A DNA stretch of 64,000 nt from the NCBI RefSeq assembly GCF_001420605.1, contig NZ_LJIZ01000021.1:267856-331855 (forward strand). Direction: 5' to 3'. Made by a program: the position numbers and the translations under genes. Numbering within the stretch: the stretch's first letter is position 1; every line of letters starts with the position of its first letter. Positions 56,621-64,000 of the stretch are shown in pieces. The stretch is from Bacillus sp. FJAT-25509. Lineage in GTDB: Bacteria > Bacillota > Bacilli > Bacillales > Bacillaceae_G. The notes below the pieces were generated by a model. That model made no database searches and was not told the DNA's origin. It saw only the letters and a list, made by a program, of their open reading frames with translations.

Positions 56621-57012
56621 ATAGAACAATTAGAAGTATAGGATAGGGAAAAGCTAAGTGGGCTTTTTGCTAATCTCATTTAGCTAATGTTAAAAAAGGA
56701 TGCCAAAAAGCCTCCCCAAGGAAAATAAACATCCAAACAATAGACTATAAACTACTTAACCTGTCCGAAAAAATAGTAACAAAGCTTAGAAAAAAGCCTA
56801 AATATTAGAAGAAAAAGGATCTCTAGAATTTTCTAGATTTCCTTTTTCATTTTTTCACATTAAGAAATGATAAATCGGGAACTAGGAAGATTATTCGACG
56901 TCGTAGTCAATTTTAGGAATTAAGTATAAGTGCAACTACGCCTCTGTCTTCTCCTGAAGGCTCGTCAATCGACGGGTTTACTTTAAAATAATTCGAGAAA
57001 GCAGGCTGTAAA
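56621..57012. other. gene-free stretch with inverted repeats
   Basis: GGCTTTTTG (56661-56669) / CAAAAAGCC (56704-56712) inverted repeat; a terminator at 56811-56847; then a GC-richer structured part 56897-56987 with CGTAGT (56902-56907) / ACTACG (56935-56940) and CTCGTC-AATC-GACGGG, which looks like another dispersed repeat although only one copy is in this window. No purine or guanidine riboswitch recognised. Confidence 0.5.
56811..56847 (+). terminator. terminator after the amidohydrolase triplet
   Basis: AAAAAGGA-TCTCTAGAA / TTTTCTAGATT-TCCTTTTT, imperfect long stem ending in a T run. Confidence 0.7.
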
Positions 57013-57918
57013 ATGGTTCGTTCTTACCTATTATTACTTTTTTGTGTAATCTGTTGGGGAAGTAATTTTGTTTTTGGTTCAATATTAGTAAAAGAATTTC
57101 CACCAATATTATTGTCAGCGTTAAGATTGTGCTTTATATTACTATTTATGGCTTTCTATGCGTTAATGAAGAAAAAGTGGAAAAAGATTAAGACAAAAGA
57201 TTGGTTTATGATTGTTTTACTAGGGTTAATTGGTACTTGTATTAATCAATGGTCATTTTATTCCGCTTTAGAAACAACCCATCCTACAACTTCTGCATTA
57301 ATACTTGCGCTTGCTCCTCTTACTACATCTTTTTTAGCTTCAATATTTTTAAAGGAAAGACTAACAAAAGGTTTTGTATTAGGTTCAATTATAGCTTTTA
57401 TAGGTGTTTTTTTTGTGATTACAAACGGACAAAAGCTTCAAATTACAATTGGCTTGATTTGGATTTTTCTAACTATGCTCACTTTTTCAATCTCAATTAT
57501 TATGATAAAAAAGCTAACAGCTAACTATGAATCCGCCACAATCACACTTTACTCCAATTTTATTGGTTTTGGAGGTTTACTACCGATTGCACTTTTATCA
57601 GATACTTCAGGGGCTTTGAGTAGGGAAGCGATGCCTTGGATCCTATTAATTGTAACAGCTATTGTTATGCATGGAATTTGTACTTTAATTTGGAATCATC
57701 AAATTCAAATAGTCGGAGCATCAAAAGCGGCTATGTTTCTAAACTTAGAACCTTTTGTGGCAATGCTAGTTGGATTGATTGTCTTAAAAAATCATATTAC
57801 TGTATCACAACTTTTAGGTGGAGCACTCATTATTATTGGTGTTTTTCTTTCAACTTCATTAAAATGGAGAAAGGTGATTAAAGACCCAGTCTATATAAAA
57901 GACACAAAGAATTTTTAA
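57013..57918 (+). CDS. EamA/DMT-family transporter
   Basis: 301-residue membrane protein with ten hydrophobic helices in two EamA halves; conserved WGSNFVFGSILVKEFPP at the start and NLEPFVAMLVGLIVLKNHIT in the second half. Drug/metabolite transporters usually export amino acids, nucleobases or other metabolites. No strong ribosome binding site (GCAGGCTG before the ATG). The NCS2 permease follows after 19 bases, suggesting one transcript with import and export of related compounds. Confidence 0.87.
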   Translation: MVRSYLLLLFCVICWGSNFVFGSILVKEFPPILLSALRLCFILLFMAFYALMKKKWKKIKTKDWFMIVLLGLIGTCINQWSFYSALETTHPTTSALILALAPLTTSFLASIFLKERLTKGFVLGSIIAFIGVFFVITNGQKLQITIGLIWIFLTMLTFSISIIMIKKLTANYESATITLYSNFIGFGGLLPIALLSDTSGALSREAMPWILLIVTAIVMHGICTLIWNHQIQIVGASKAAMFLNLEPFVAMLVGLIVLKNHITVSQLLGGALIIIGVFLSTSLKWRKVIKDPVYIKDTKNF

Positions 57919-57937
57919 GCAAGAGGAGGAGGAAACT

Positions 57938-59233
57938 ATGAAAAACGCGAGGGTTTCTACTACTCTTTTTTCATCGGTTCAATGGCTATTTTTTATTTTT
58001 GCGAATACGATTGTAGTCCCTATATCAATAGGAGCTGCATTTCATTTGCCTTCAGATGTTATTGAAAGTACGATCAGAAGTTCACTGATCTTCACTGGTA
58101 TTGCATCCGTTTTACAAGGATGGATTGGCCATAAATATCCAGTCATGGAGGGGCATTCTGGTTTATTGTGGGGAGTTATGCTAAATCTAGGATTATCAGC
58201 CTCTTCTTTTGGGTTAAGTTATACAGAAATTGGAGGGGGAATGGCAACTGGATTTATTGCAGCAGGTATTGTTACATTACTTTTATCTGCATTTAATTTG
58301 ATTTCATTTCTTCAAAAAATATTTACTCCAATGGTTATGACAGTTTATTTATTTTTACTTTCATTTCAACTTATATTTGTATTCTTTAAAGGAATGCTTG
58401 GAATTACGAGTAAAGGTCAAATCAGTATATCAATCAGTATACTTTCTTTATGCATCGTATTATTTGTTAGTATTTTAAAATTAAAAGGTTCTCGTATAAT
58501 TAGCAATTTTTCAATATTAATTGGCATTATCGTAGGGTGGTTATTCTACTCGATTTTATTTGGATCAGATGCAAAAGAAGTAGGGGCGGCAAGTGCTCAC
58601 TTTTCTTTATTCCCATTAGGAGCACCAAATTTAGAAATAGGCATTATTGCGATCTCATTTTTTGCAGGAATTATGAATTTAAGTAATACATTTGCATCAA
58701 TTAAAGCTGCATCTGATTTGCTAAAAGAAGAAGCGAGTACAAAACAATATCGTTTCTCACTATTATTCACTGGCGGCTTTACAATTATTGCTGCATTATT
58801 TGGAATTGTTCCATACACTCCATTTACATCATCACTTGGATTTTTGCAAAGTACACAAATATATGAAAGAAAGCCATTTATATACGGGGGAGCACTGCTA
58901 GCAATAATTGGCGTACTTCCACCATTAATTTCATTTTTAGCAACTATGCCTGTCACAGTTGGAAATGCAGTATTATTTGTCGCATATCTTCAATTGTTTG
59001 GAACAGCATTTAGTAGTACGAATGGAAAAGTATTTACATCAGATACAATTTTTAGACTGGCAGCCCCAGTTTTAGTAGGGGTAAGCTTAATGAATATTGC
59101 CCCTGGAACATTTGGAAATCTTCCAACGATTGTTCAACCATTTTTAACAAATGGACTAATTATGGGTGTAATTCTTTCAATTTTATTAGAGAAATCGATT
59201 AACTGGAATCAGTTTGAGAAGGTAAAAGGATAG
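57938..59233 (+). CDS. NCS2-family nucleobase permease (YwdJ/uracil-xanthine type)
   Basis: 431-residue protein with about 12-14 membrane segments. VQWLFFIFANTIVVPISIGA, QGWIGHKYPVMEGHSGLLWG and SLMNIAPGTFGNLPTIVQPF match the purine/uracil H+ symporter family, most like the B. subtilis YwdJ branch. It presumably imports a purine, pyrimidine or similar ring, which fits the neighbouring deaminase-like enzymes. AGAGGAGGAGG before the ATG; terminator follows. Confidence 0.87.
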   Translation: MKNARVSTTLFSSVQWLFFIFANTIVVPISIGAAFHLPSDVIESTIRSSLIFTGIASVLQGWIGHKYPVMEGHSGLLWGVMLNLGLSASSFGLSYTEIGGGMATGFIAAGIVTLLLSAFNLISFLQKIFTPMVMTVYLFLLSFQLIFVFFKGMLGITSKGQISISISILSLCIVLFVSILKLKGSRIISNFSILIGIIVGWLFYSILFGSDAKEVGAASAHFSLFPLGAPNLEIGIIAISFFAGIMNLSNTFASIKAASDLLKEEASTKQYRFSLLFTGGFTIIAALFGIVPYTPFTSSLGFLQSTQIYERKPFIYGGALLAIIGVLPPLISFLATMPVTVGNAVLFVAYLQLFGTAFSSTNGKVFTSDTIFRLAAPVLVGVSLMNIAPGTFGNLPTIVQPFLTNGLIMGVILSILLEKSINWNQFEKVKG

Positions 59234-59237
59234 AAAA

Positions 59238-59274
59238 CGGCTCGAGGAAAATTTCCTCGGGCCTATTTTTATTT
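59238..59274 (+). terminator. terminator after NCS2 permease gene
   Basis: GGCTCGAGGAAA / TTTCCTCGGGCC stem, then TATTTTTATT. Confidence 0.82.
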
Positions 59275-59393
59275 AAGGCCTGTCAATTTTACCACCTAAG
59301 AGGTCTTAACTTTTCAAGTAATGAAAAAAGAACCTTCTTATATTGAAGATTCTTTAACTTACTCTCTAGCATGATCATGACGATAAAGTCATT

Positions 59394-60128
59394 TTATTTT
59401 CCTTGCTCATCCAGCCACTTGGTTGTGACTTCAATCATTTTATCTTGTTGTTGCTTCGCTGTTATTGTAGCGTTTTTATCTCCTTTTTGCTTACCGTACA
59501 TCCCAAATTGTGCATGGTTGCCACCTAGCACCTCATACATGGTTGCGTCTTTTGATAATAAATGTTTCGTTTCATTAATTTTTGACAATGTAGATAATCC
59601 ATCACGTTCTGCGTATAACGATAACATTGGTACATTAAAGTTTGAAAAGTCATTAGAATTACTTGGATACGACCCTAGAAAGATTATACCTCCTATCTTG
59701 TTCATATTCTTATAGGCATAAGAAGCAGCCGCGGCTCCGCCAAGGGAATGCCCACCAATATACCATTTCTTTATAGAAGGATAACTTTCCATTACTTCTT
59801 CAGCTTTATTCACATCAAAAATAGCAAAATTAAACTTAACACTTGGAATAATAACAGTATAGCCATCTTTTGCTAGTCCTTTTGCAAAATAACTGTAAGC
59901 TTCAGGCTCAACCTTAGCTCCAGGATATAAAATGATTCCAGTTTCTTTATTTTCCTGAGGTTTAAAAATATCCCAATGGTGTTTTTGATCAGTATCCACG
60001 TTACCGACTAATGAGTACATCTCCTTTGAAGGCTTATACGACTGTTGAGACCAAATATAAAATCCTGTAAATGCGAGTAATAGTAAAATAACTAAACTAA
60101 TTATGCCGTACTTTAAAATAGTTTTCAT
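59394..60128 (-). CDS. membrane-anchored alpha/beta hydrolase
   Basis: 244 residues: an N-terminal membrane segment (LKYGIISLVILLLLAFTGFYIW), then an alpha/beta hydrolase fold with IILYPGAKVEPEAY (oxyanion side), the nucleophile elbow IGGHSLGGAAAASYA, Asp in LYAERDGLST and His in VLGGNHAQFG. Belongs to the dienelactone hydrolase-like/'hydrolase_5' group; substrate unknown, active site probably outside the cell. Start ATG 60128, six bases after GGAG. Confidence 0.87.
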   Translation of the reverse strand: MKTILKYGIISLVILLLLAFTGFYIWSQQSYKPSKEMYSLVGNVDTDQKHHWDIFKPQENKETGIILYPGAKVEPEAYSYFAKGLAKDGYTVIIPSVKFNFAIFDVNKAEEVMESYPSIKKWYIGGHSLGGAAAASYAYKNMNKIGGIIFLGSYPSNSNDFSNFNVPMLSLYAERDGLSTLSKINETKHLLSKDATMYEVLGGNHAQFGMYGKQKGDKNATITAKQQQDKMIEVTTKWLDEQGK

Positions 60129-60140
60129 TAATGACTCCAT

Positions 60141-60345
60141 TTTTGTTATTTGTTGTTCAATTGGAAAAATTAGAAGGCTGGATGTTTATAAATTAATCAT
60201 TTTTGCCGCAAATTATCTAGTTTAATAGGGGGATGTTTCAGCACTTTTTATTGATAATATAATATCTTATCCACCAGATTATATACTTGGTCGCACTATC
60301 CTAACATTTGTTCTCCAAGCGTCACGATTGTACTTTAACAGAGTC
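60141..60345. other. short gene-free stretch
   Basis: AT-rich; I see no gene, clear promoter or terminator in it. Confidence 0.5.
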
Positions 60346-61425
60346 TTAAATATAGAAGTTAACTAATTTTTGAAGTTCTTTTTTTAATTTTGTACTTGTA
60401 AGATTAAGCCATCTTTTTGGAACAATTAGATGTTTGCAATTCTTACTATTTAAATAGCTGTATATAATTTGAGCTTCGTCGATTTCATCGCGGCTTACAT
60501 CTTTAGAAGATTGAACATGATTATTTTTGAAGTAATCAAGTGAATTTGAATACAATTGTTCAATCAGCTGATCAAATGAATCGGCTTCAATATTTACCAA
60601 TTCACAATGCAATATTTGTGTCCGATGGATTAGGAAGTACTTGAATTTGTTGTTTTCTAATTGTTCAAGTGTAATAATATTATGATTTTGTTCAGTAAAT
60701 TCGATTAGTTTTTCTTTATTAGTTAAAGACTTAACCATCTCAATCCAATCTCTGTATTTTGCTGCAGCCTCAAAATCAAATTGTTCAGATGCTGTTAACA
60801 TAAGCTGTTCCATTTCTTCAAGAAGACTCATATCAGTACGATTAAGAAATCGAATAACTTTATCAATTATTAGATTGTACTCTTCAAGCGCTGATCCGCC
60901 TAAACAAACTCCATTACATGTCCCTAATGAATAATTTAAACATGCGCTATTTTTTACTGCCAGATGACCACAATTAATTTTAAAGCATTCCTTAATACCA
61001 GTAACTGCTCTTTCAACAGTACTTCTACTTGTAAAAGGACCAAATATTAATACGTTTTCGCTTTCAATCGGCTCGTAGCTAATTTCAAATGAAGGAACTT
61101 TTTTATTTAAGTTGATGACTAAGTAAATAAATGATTGCGGACTTTTCATCATACGATTATACATTGGTTTAATTTCTTTAATTAGATGACACTCAAGCAT
61201 AAAAGCATCAAATTCAGTATCAGTCAATAAATAATCAAAATCCTTTAAATGGGTTACCAGTTTTTTCACTTTTGGTGAATGTCCTTTGGAATTTTGAAAA
61301 TAAGATTGAACTCGTTTTTTTAAGCTTTTTGCTTTTCCGACATAAAGGATTTGCCCTTTTGAATCCTTCATTAAATAAACGCCAGGAGATAACGGCAGAT
61401 TTTTTACTTTTTCTTGAAGATTAAT
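60346..61425 (-). CDS. UvrC/Cho-like GIY-YIG nuclease, probable ATT start
   Basis: About 359 residues. GIY-YIG nuclease domain 1-~100: GVYLMKDSKGQILYVGKAKS, Arg in LKKRV, Glu in DAFMLECHLIKE, Asn in PMYNRM. Then the four cysteines of the UvrC iron-sulfur site (NCGHLA, ACLNYSLGTCNGVC), a UVR motif (FDFEAAAKYRDWIEMVKSL) and a short tail; UvrC's RNase H-like nuclease and HhH parts are missing, so only 3' incision is expected, like E. coli Cho. The first ATG (61371) cuts the GIY motif. The frame continues upstream through INLQEKVKNLPLSPGVYL to an in-frame stop; the only plausible initiator is ATT at 61425, nine bases after AAGGG. Confidence 0.82.
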   Translation of the reverse strand: MNLQEKVKNLPLSPGVYLMKDSKGQILYVGKAKSLKKRVQSYFQNSKGHSPKVKKLVTHLKDFDYLLTDTEFDAFMLECHLIKEIKPMYNRMMKSPQSFIYLVINLNKKVPSFEISYEPIESENVLIFGPFTSRSTVERAVTGIKECFKINCGHLAVKNSACLNYSLGTCNGVCLGGSALEEYNLIIDKVIRFLNRTDMSLLEEMEQLMLTASEQFDFEAAAKYRDWIEMVKSLTNKEKLIEFTEQNHNIITLEQLENNKFKYFLIHRTQILHCELVNIEADSFDQLIEQLYSNSLDYFKNNHVQSSKDVSRDEIDEAQIIYSYLNSKNCKHLIVPKRWLNLTSTKLKKELQKLVNFYI

Positions 61426-61623
61426 AGTAGTTCATCCCTTTTCATGTAGTAAGTATAATCTCATTTTAACATGAGAAAGGAATTAAAAGTCGGAACAATT
61501 ATGTGGAATATCTTTAACAAAACTTAATAAAAAAACAAAATTTAAAGTCTATAATACACGCATAAAAGAACGACTAGACGCGTAAAAATTGACTACAGAT
61601 GATTTAAAGGAGAAGTGATTTTG

Positions 61624-61959
61624 ATGAAAACGATCTATACGACATCCTCTTTCTCCAATTGGATTCTAGCTTGTGTTGTTAATGTATTCATAATTTGGTT
61701 ATGTAGTTTATTTGCTGATTTAGTCAACTGGAAGTATGCTGACATGGGATTCTTCCTATACTTTGTCATTCTAGTTTTCTATCTTATTTGTTTAAAACTG
61801 AATGAAGGATTCCCAGCACTTTTTCGGAAATTTGTACTCCGCAAAAATTTCGAATTAGTTAATGTATCTGCTTATGAAGTAACGATTATTCTAGTAGCTA
61901 TTTTTCACGTAGTAAGAGCAATTGTGATTTATAGAGATGCCCTTAGTAATGTATTTTGA
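61624..61959 (+). CDS. small three-helix membrane protein, unknown
   Basis: A 111-residue protein with three predicted membrane segments (SNWILACVVNVFIIWLCSLF, MGFFLYFVILVFYLICLKL, VTIILVAIFHVVRAIVIY) and a basic loop after the second (FRKFVLRKNFE). I do not recognise the family. AAGGAG lies 11 bases before ATG 61624 and eight before TTG 61621, so either may start. Monocistronic, with terminator. Confidence 0.7.
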   Translation: MKTIYTTSSFSNWILACVVNVFIIWLCSLFADLVNWKYADMGFFLYFVILVFYLICLKLNEGFPALFRKFVLRKNFELVNVSAYEVTIILVAIFHVVRAIVIYRDALSNVF

Positions 61960-61983
61960 TCTAATCTCATTGACCTTCATAAA

Positions 61984-62034
61984 AAACGAGGGAATCCTAG
62001 TAGTCTAACTACTTAGGAGAACCCTCTTTTTTTA
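61984..62034 (+). terminator. terminator after the small membrane protein gene
   Basis: GAGGG-TCCTAGTAGT / ACTACTTAGGA-CCCTC stem with small bulges, then seven T. Confidence 0.85.
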
Positions 62035-62164
62035 TTTTAATAGCAAAAAGGATTGAGCTGCAAATAAGTCTTAGAGTACAGGAATTCATCAATAAACGTA
62101 CTTCCTCACAATAAAGTTTTAGATCAGGATCATAATTACTGTATAATCTTTATAGGTGATGAAA

Positions 62165-62899
62165 ATGTTTCTAAAAAAAATTACACTTTTGCGCGATGAT
62201 ATCAATTCCTTTATCCAATATCCGTTTTCAATTCCTTCGATTAAATCTTTTGATGATTTGGACCTAAGAAGTAATGTAACCTTTTTTGTAGGTGAAAATG
62301 GTTCTGGAAAGTCTACTTTATTGGAGGCAATTGCTGATAAATGTGATTTTAATACAGCAGGTGGAGGACGTAATAATAATTATGAAGTTTTTGCATCGGA
62401 GTCACAACTTGGAAATTACATAAGACTTTCTTGGTTGCCGAAAATTTCGAATGGATTTTTCTTACGAGCGGAATCATTTTACAATTTTGCTACTTATTTA
62501 GATGAATTAGAAGATCCAAAAAATGAAAAATATAACAGCTATGGCGGACAGTCTCTCCATCATCAATCACACGGGGAATCATTTTTGACCCTGTTTTTAA
62601 ATCGATTTAATGAAACGGCAATCTACTTGTTAGATGAGCCTGAGGCAGCATTGTCGCCAGCTAGGCAATTATCATTTTTAAAAATAATACATGATTTAGT
62701 AGAAAACGAAAATTCGCAGTTCATTATTGCTACGCATTCTCCAATTCTTCTTGGTTATCCAAATGCAGATATTTTAAGCTTTGATCATGGAGAAATTTCT
62801 AGAATTGATTATGAAAATACAGATCACTATCAAATTACTAAATATTTCTTACAAAACAGGGAAAAGTTTTTAAGTGATTTATTACGAGATGATGAGTGA
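62165..62899 (+). CDS. AAA/ABC-type ATPase
   Basis: A 244-residue soluble ATPase of the ABC/SMC-like AAA group. Walker A FFVGENGSGKST (~residue 40), Walker B AIYLLDEPEAALS, and switch His in IIATHSPILLG. In place of the LSGGQ signature it has HQSHGESFLTLF, as in predicted ATPases of the COG3910 type. No membrane partner adjacent, so transport is unlikely; role unknown. Start ATG 62165 after AGGTGA; TATAAT at 62142-62147 is a likely -10. Confidence 0.85.
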   Translation: MFLKKITLLRDDINSFIQYPFSIPSIKSFDDLDLRSNVTFFVGENGSGKSTLLEAIADKCDFNTAGGGRNNNYEVFASESQLGNYIRLSWLPKISNGFFLRAESFYNFATYLDELEDPKNEKYNSYGGQSLHHQSHGESFLTLFLNRFNETAIYLLDEPEAALSPARQLSFLKIIHDLVENENSQFIIATHSPILLGYPNADILSFDHGEISRIDYENTDHYQITKYFLQNREKFLSDLLRDDE

Positions 62900-62904
62900 A
62901 GCTA

Positions 62905-62943
62905 AAAAAACTCAGTTCACCTATGTGAAACTGAGTTTTTTGT
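62905..62943. terminator. bidirectional terminator
   Basis: AAAACTCAGTTCAC / GTGAAACTGAGTTTT with CTAT loop, A run on the left, T run on the right; serves the ATPase gene and the convergent DUF952 gene. Confidence 0.85.
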
Positions 62944-63290
62944 TATTCTTGCTCTATTAATTCATCTTGTAATATAAATTGCCCAGTTTCATCACTGTAA
63001 AGTTCAACAACTTTAAAAACAGCATCTAAGTTTAATGGACCATATAGATGAGGGAAAAGTTTACCGAAGTTTTCGGTATCTTCATAAACGATTTTTGATT
63101 TTGTTTTTTCTTCATCGATGCATAGAATTTTTAAATCAGTTACTCCTTTGAAGAATAAGTTTGCGATTTCTACAGTTTGTTCTAGCGTAGAGCAGTGGAT
63201 AAACCCATCGGTATTTAAACTAGCTGGTAAATATTCACCTATTTTAATTGCGTTTTGCCAATCTTTATTTTCGATAATATGTAAAATCAT
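62943..63290 (-). CDS. DUF952 protein
   Basis: A 115-residue single-domain protein with the DUF952 pattern: an aliphatic start MILHIIENKDWQNA, DGFIHCSTLEQ, and FPHLYGPLNLDAVFKVVEL near the end. The family is related in fold to ADP-ribosyltransferase-like proteins and usually lacks known function. Sixteen bases after the UDG-like gene, so probably co-transcribed. AAGGAG upstream of the ATG. Confidence 0.88.
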   Translation of the reverse strand: MILHIIENKDWQNAIKIGEYLPASLNTDGFIHCSTLEQTVEIANLFFKGVTDLKILCIDEEKTKSKIVYEDTENFGKLFPHLYGPLNLDAVFKVVELYSDETGQFILQDELIEQE

Positions 63291-63306
63291 TTTGGTTCTC
63301 CTTTAT

Positions 63307-64000
63307 TCATTTCTCAAAATAGTCTTTAATTTTTTGTTTCATGTCTTCTTTGTTTTCCGCAAATTGTTTATGTCGATGCCCGTTTCCACCAGAAGTATGT
63401 GGGAATCCGTATAAAATTGAGTCCGAGTTTAAATAATCATTCGTTGTTAGATAGGTTAAAACTTTTGAAACATTAACTCCTAATGGGATAATGAGAGGAT
63501 GTTCTAGTCTTATGATTTCTTCCGCAAACGTATTAACAATATACTTTTTAAGTAGGTCGGTTCTTAAAATATTCGGAGTTGAACCATTATAGTTTTTTCC
63601 TTTATAAAAAGCAGGATATTTAATAACGGATGTTGTTTGGACTAAATGACTTGCTGTACTAAAAAGTTCGCTAGTTGAATTTAATCCAAGATAATAATGT
63701 AATTCTAATTCATCTAACATAGCAATTAAATTTTTTCGCATCGGTCCTTCAAAGCTAGAATTCTTTTTAACTTCATGTAAAATTTCTTCGTCATCCATCT
63801 CCGTATCCTTAAACCTGATCACAGTAGAATAAGATTGTTTCATTTGATGTAAGCCGGGTGTAATCCCTACTATGATGACTTTAGCTCGTTCATTAATGTA
63901 CTCAAAAGGAGCGTAATAAATTTCTAAATTTTTCTTTTCATCTTTATCTACTAGAAATTTTTCACTTTTTAATATATTAGTTTCAAGTGAAGGAGATAAA
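63307..64000 (-). CDS. uracil-DNA glycosylase-superfamily-like protein (partial, runs off window)
   Basis: The frame is open from the stop at 63307 to the window edge; the ATG at 63843 is internal. Before it the product reads YYAPFEYINERAKVIIVGIT then PGLHQMKQSY. GITPG resembles motif A of the UDG superfamily, and FPHTSGGNGHRHKQF near the C-terminus resembles its His-containing motif B. The catalytic assignment is uncertain because the N-terminus is missing. First visible gene of a two-gene unit with DUF952. Confidence 0.72.
   Translation of the reverse strand, partial: LSPSLETNILKSEKFLVDKDEKKNLEIYYAPFEYINERAKVIIVGITPGLHQMKQSYSTVIRFKDTEMDDEEILHEVKKNSSFEGPMRKNLIAMLDELELHYYLGLNSTSELFSTASHLVQTTSVIKYPAFYKGKNYNGSTPNILRTDLLKKYIVNTFAEEIIRLEHPLIIPLGVNVSKVLTYLTTNDYLNSDSILYGFPHTSGGNGHRHKQFAENKEDMKQKIKDYFEK

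Noticed and set aside
56621-57012. Purine riboswitch before the NCS2 permease genes
   Set aside because: No conserved purine aptamer loops could be found; the block looks more like a repeat.
63307-63843. Complete 178-residue gene starting at ATG 63843
   Set aside because: The frame stays open to the window edge with a family-like VIIVGITPG motif upstream, so the gene is partial here.

Overview
The window reads as chromosome of a low-GC, endospore-forming, competence-capable member of the Bacillaceae. Evidence: a sigK start, sda, gpr, comER/comEA/comEC, a perfect CIRCE box before hrcA, AGGAGG-type ribosome binding sites throughout, and a long block with the gene order of the Bacillus subtilis yqeG-to-mtaB region. 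I cannot name the species.

Layout. 1-7.3 kb: start of sigK (minus strand), a T-box-controlled aromatic/tyrosine pair (DAHP synthase-chorismate mutase, then tyrA), an M29 aminopeptidase, a GNAT acetyltransferase, an SRPBCC protein, a tandem pair of FluC/CrcB fluoride channels and a CPBP membrane protease. 7.3-8.1 kb is a gene-free stretch holding a dispersed repeat. 8.1-10.1 kb: a small alarmone synthetase, phosphatidylserine decarboxylase and the unlisted small gene sda, which lies next to a cluster of DnaA boxes. 10.3-35.8 kb: the conserved block yqeG-yqeH-aroE-yhbY-yqeK-rsfS-yqeM, comER, comEA-comEC, yqzM, holA, rpsT, gpr, yqxA, lepA, hemW, hrcA-grpE-dnaK-dnaJ-prmA-rsmE-mtaB. Compared with the B. 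subtilis order, nadD, comEB and spoIIP are absent from their usual places. A TnpB-only IS200/IS605-type element of 1508 bp sits between holA and rpsT; it splits a 68-codon gene and its ends can be placed to the base.

35.9-38.6 kb: a secreted subtilisin-like protease, a divergent 64-residue protein with a repeated YLDTSE/YLNT motif, and an NAD(P)-binding protein. 38.8-59.2 kb is an accessory metabolic region. It holds an SSS-family symporter in an operon with a LytS-type kinase and an AraC-type response regulator, an Opp/Dpp-type ABC transporter, two closely related substrate-binding lipoproteins, two ATZ/TRZ-type amidohydrolases, three tandem cytosine-deaminase-like amidohydrolases, an EamA exporter and an NCS2 nucleobase permease. 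Both binding-protein promoters carry the same pair of GTAAAGA direct repeats, 21 bp apart and at the same distance from the -10 box. That makes the region look like a co-regulated uptake and breakdown system for an unidentified N-heterocyclic or cyclic amide compound.

59.4-64 kb: an alpha/beta hydrolase, a UvrC/Cho-like GIY-YIG nuclease that probably starts at an ATT codon, a small membrane protein, an AAA/ABC-type ATPase, a DUF952 protein and a partial uracil-DNA-glycosylase-like gene running off the window. I saw no tRNA, rRNA or CRISPR array.
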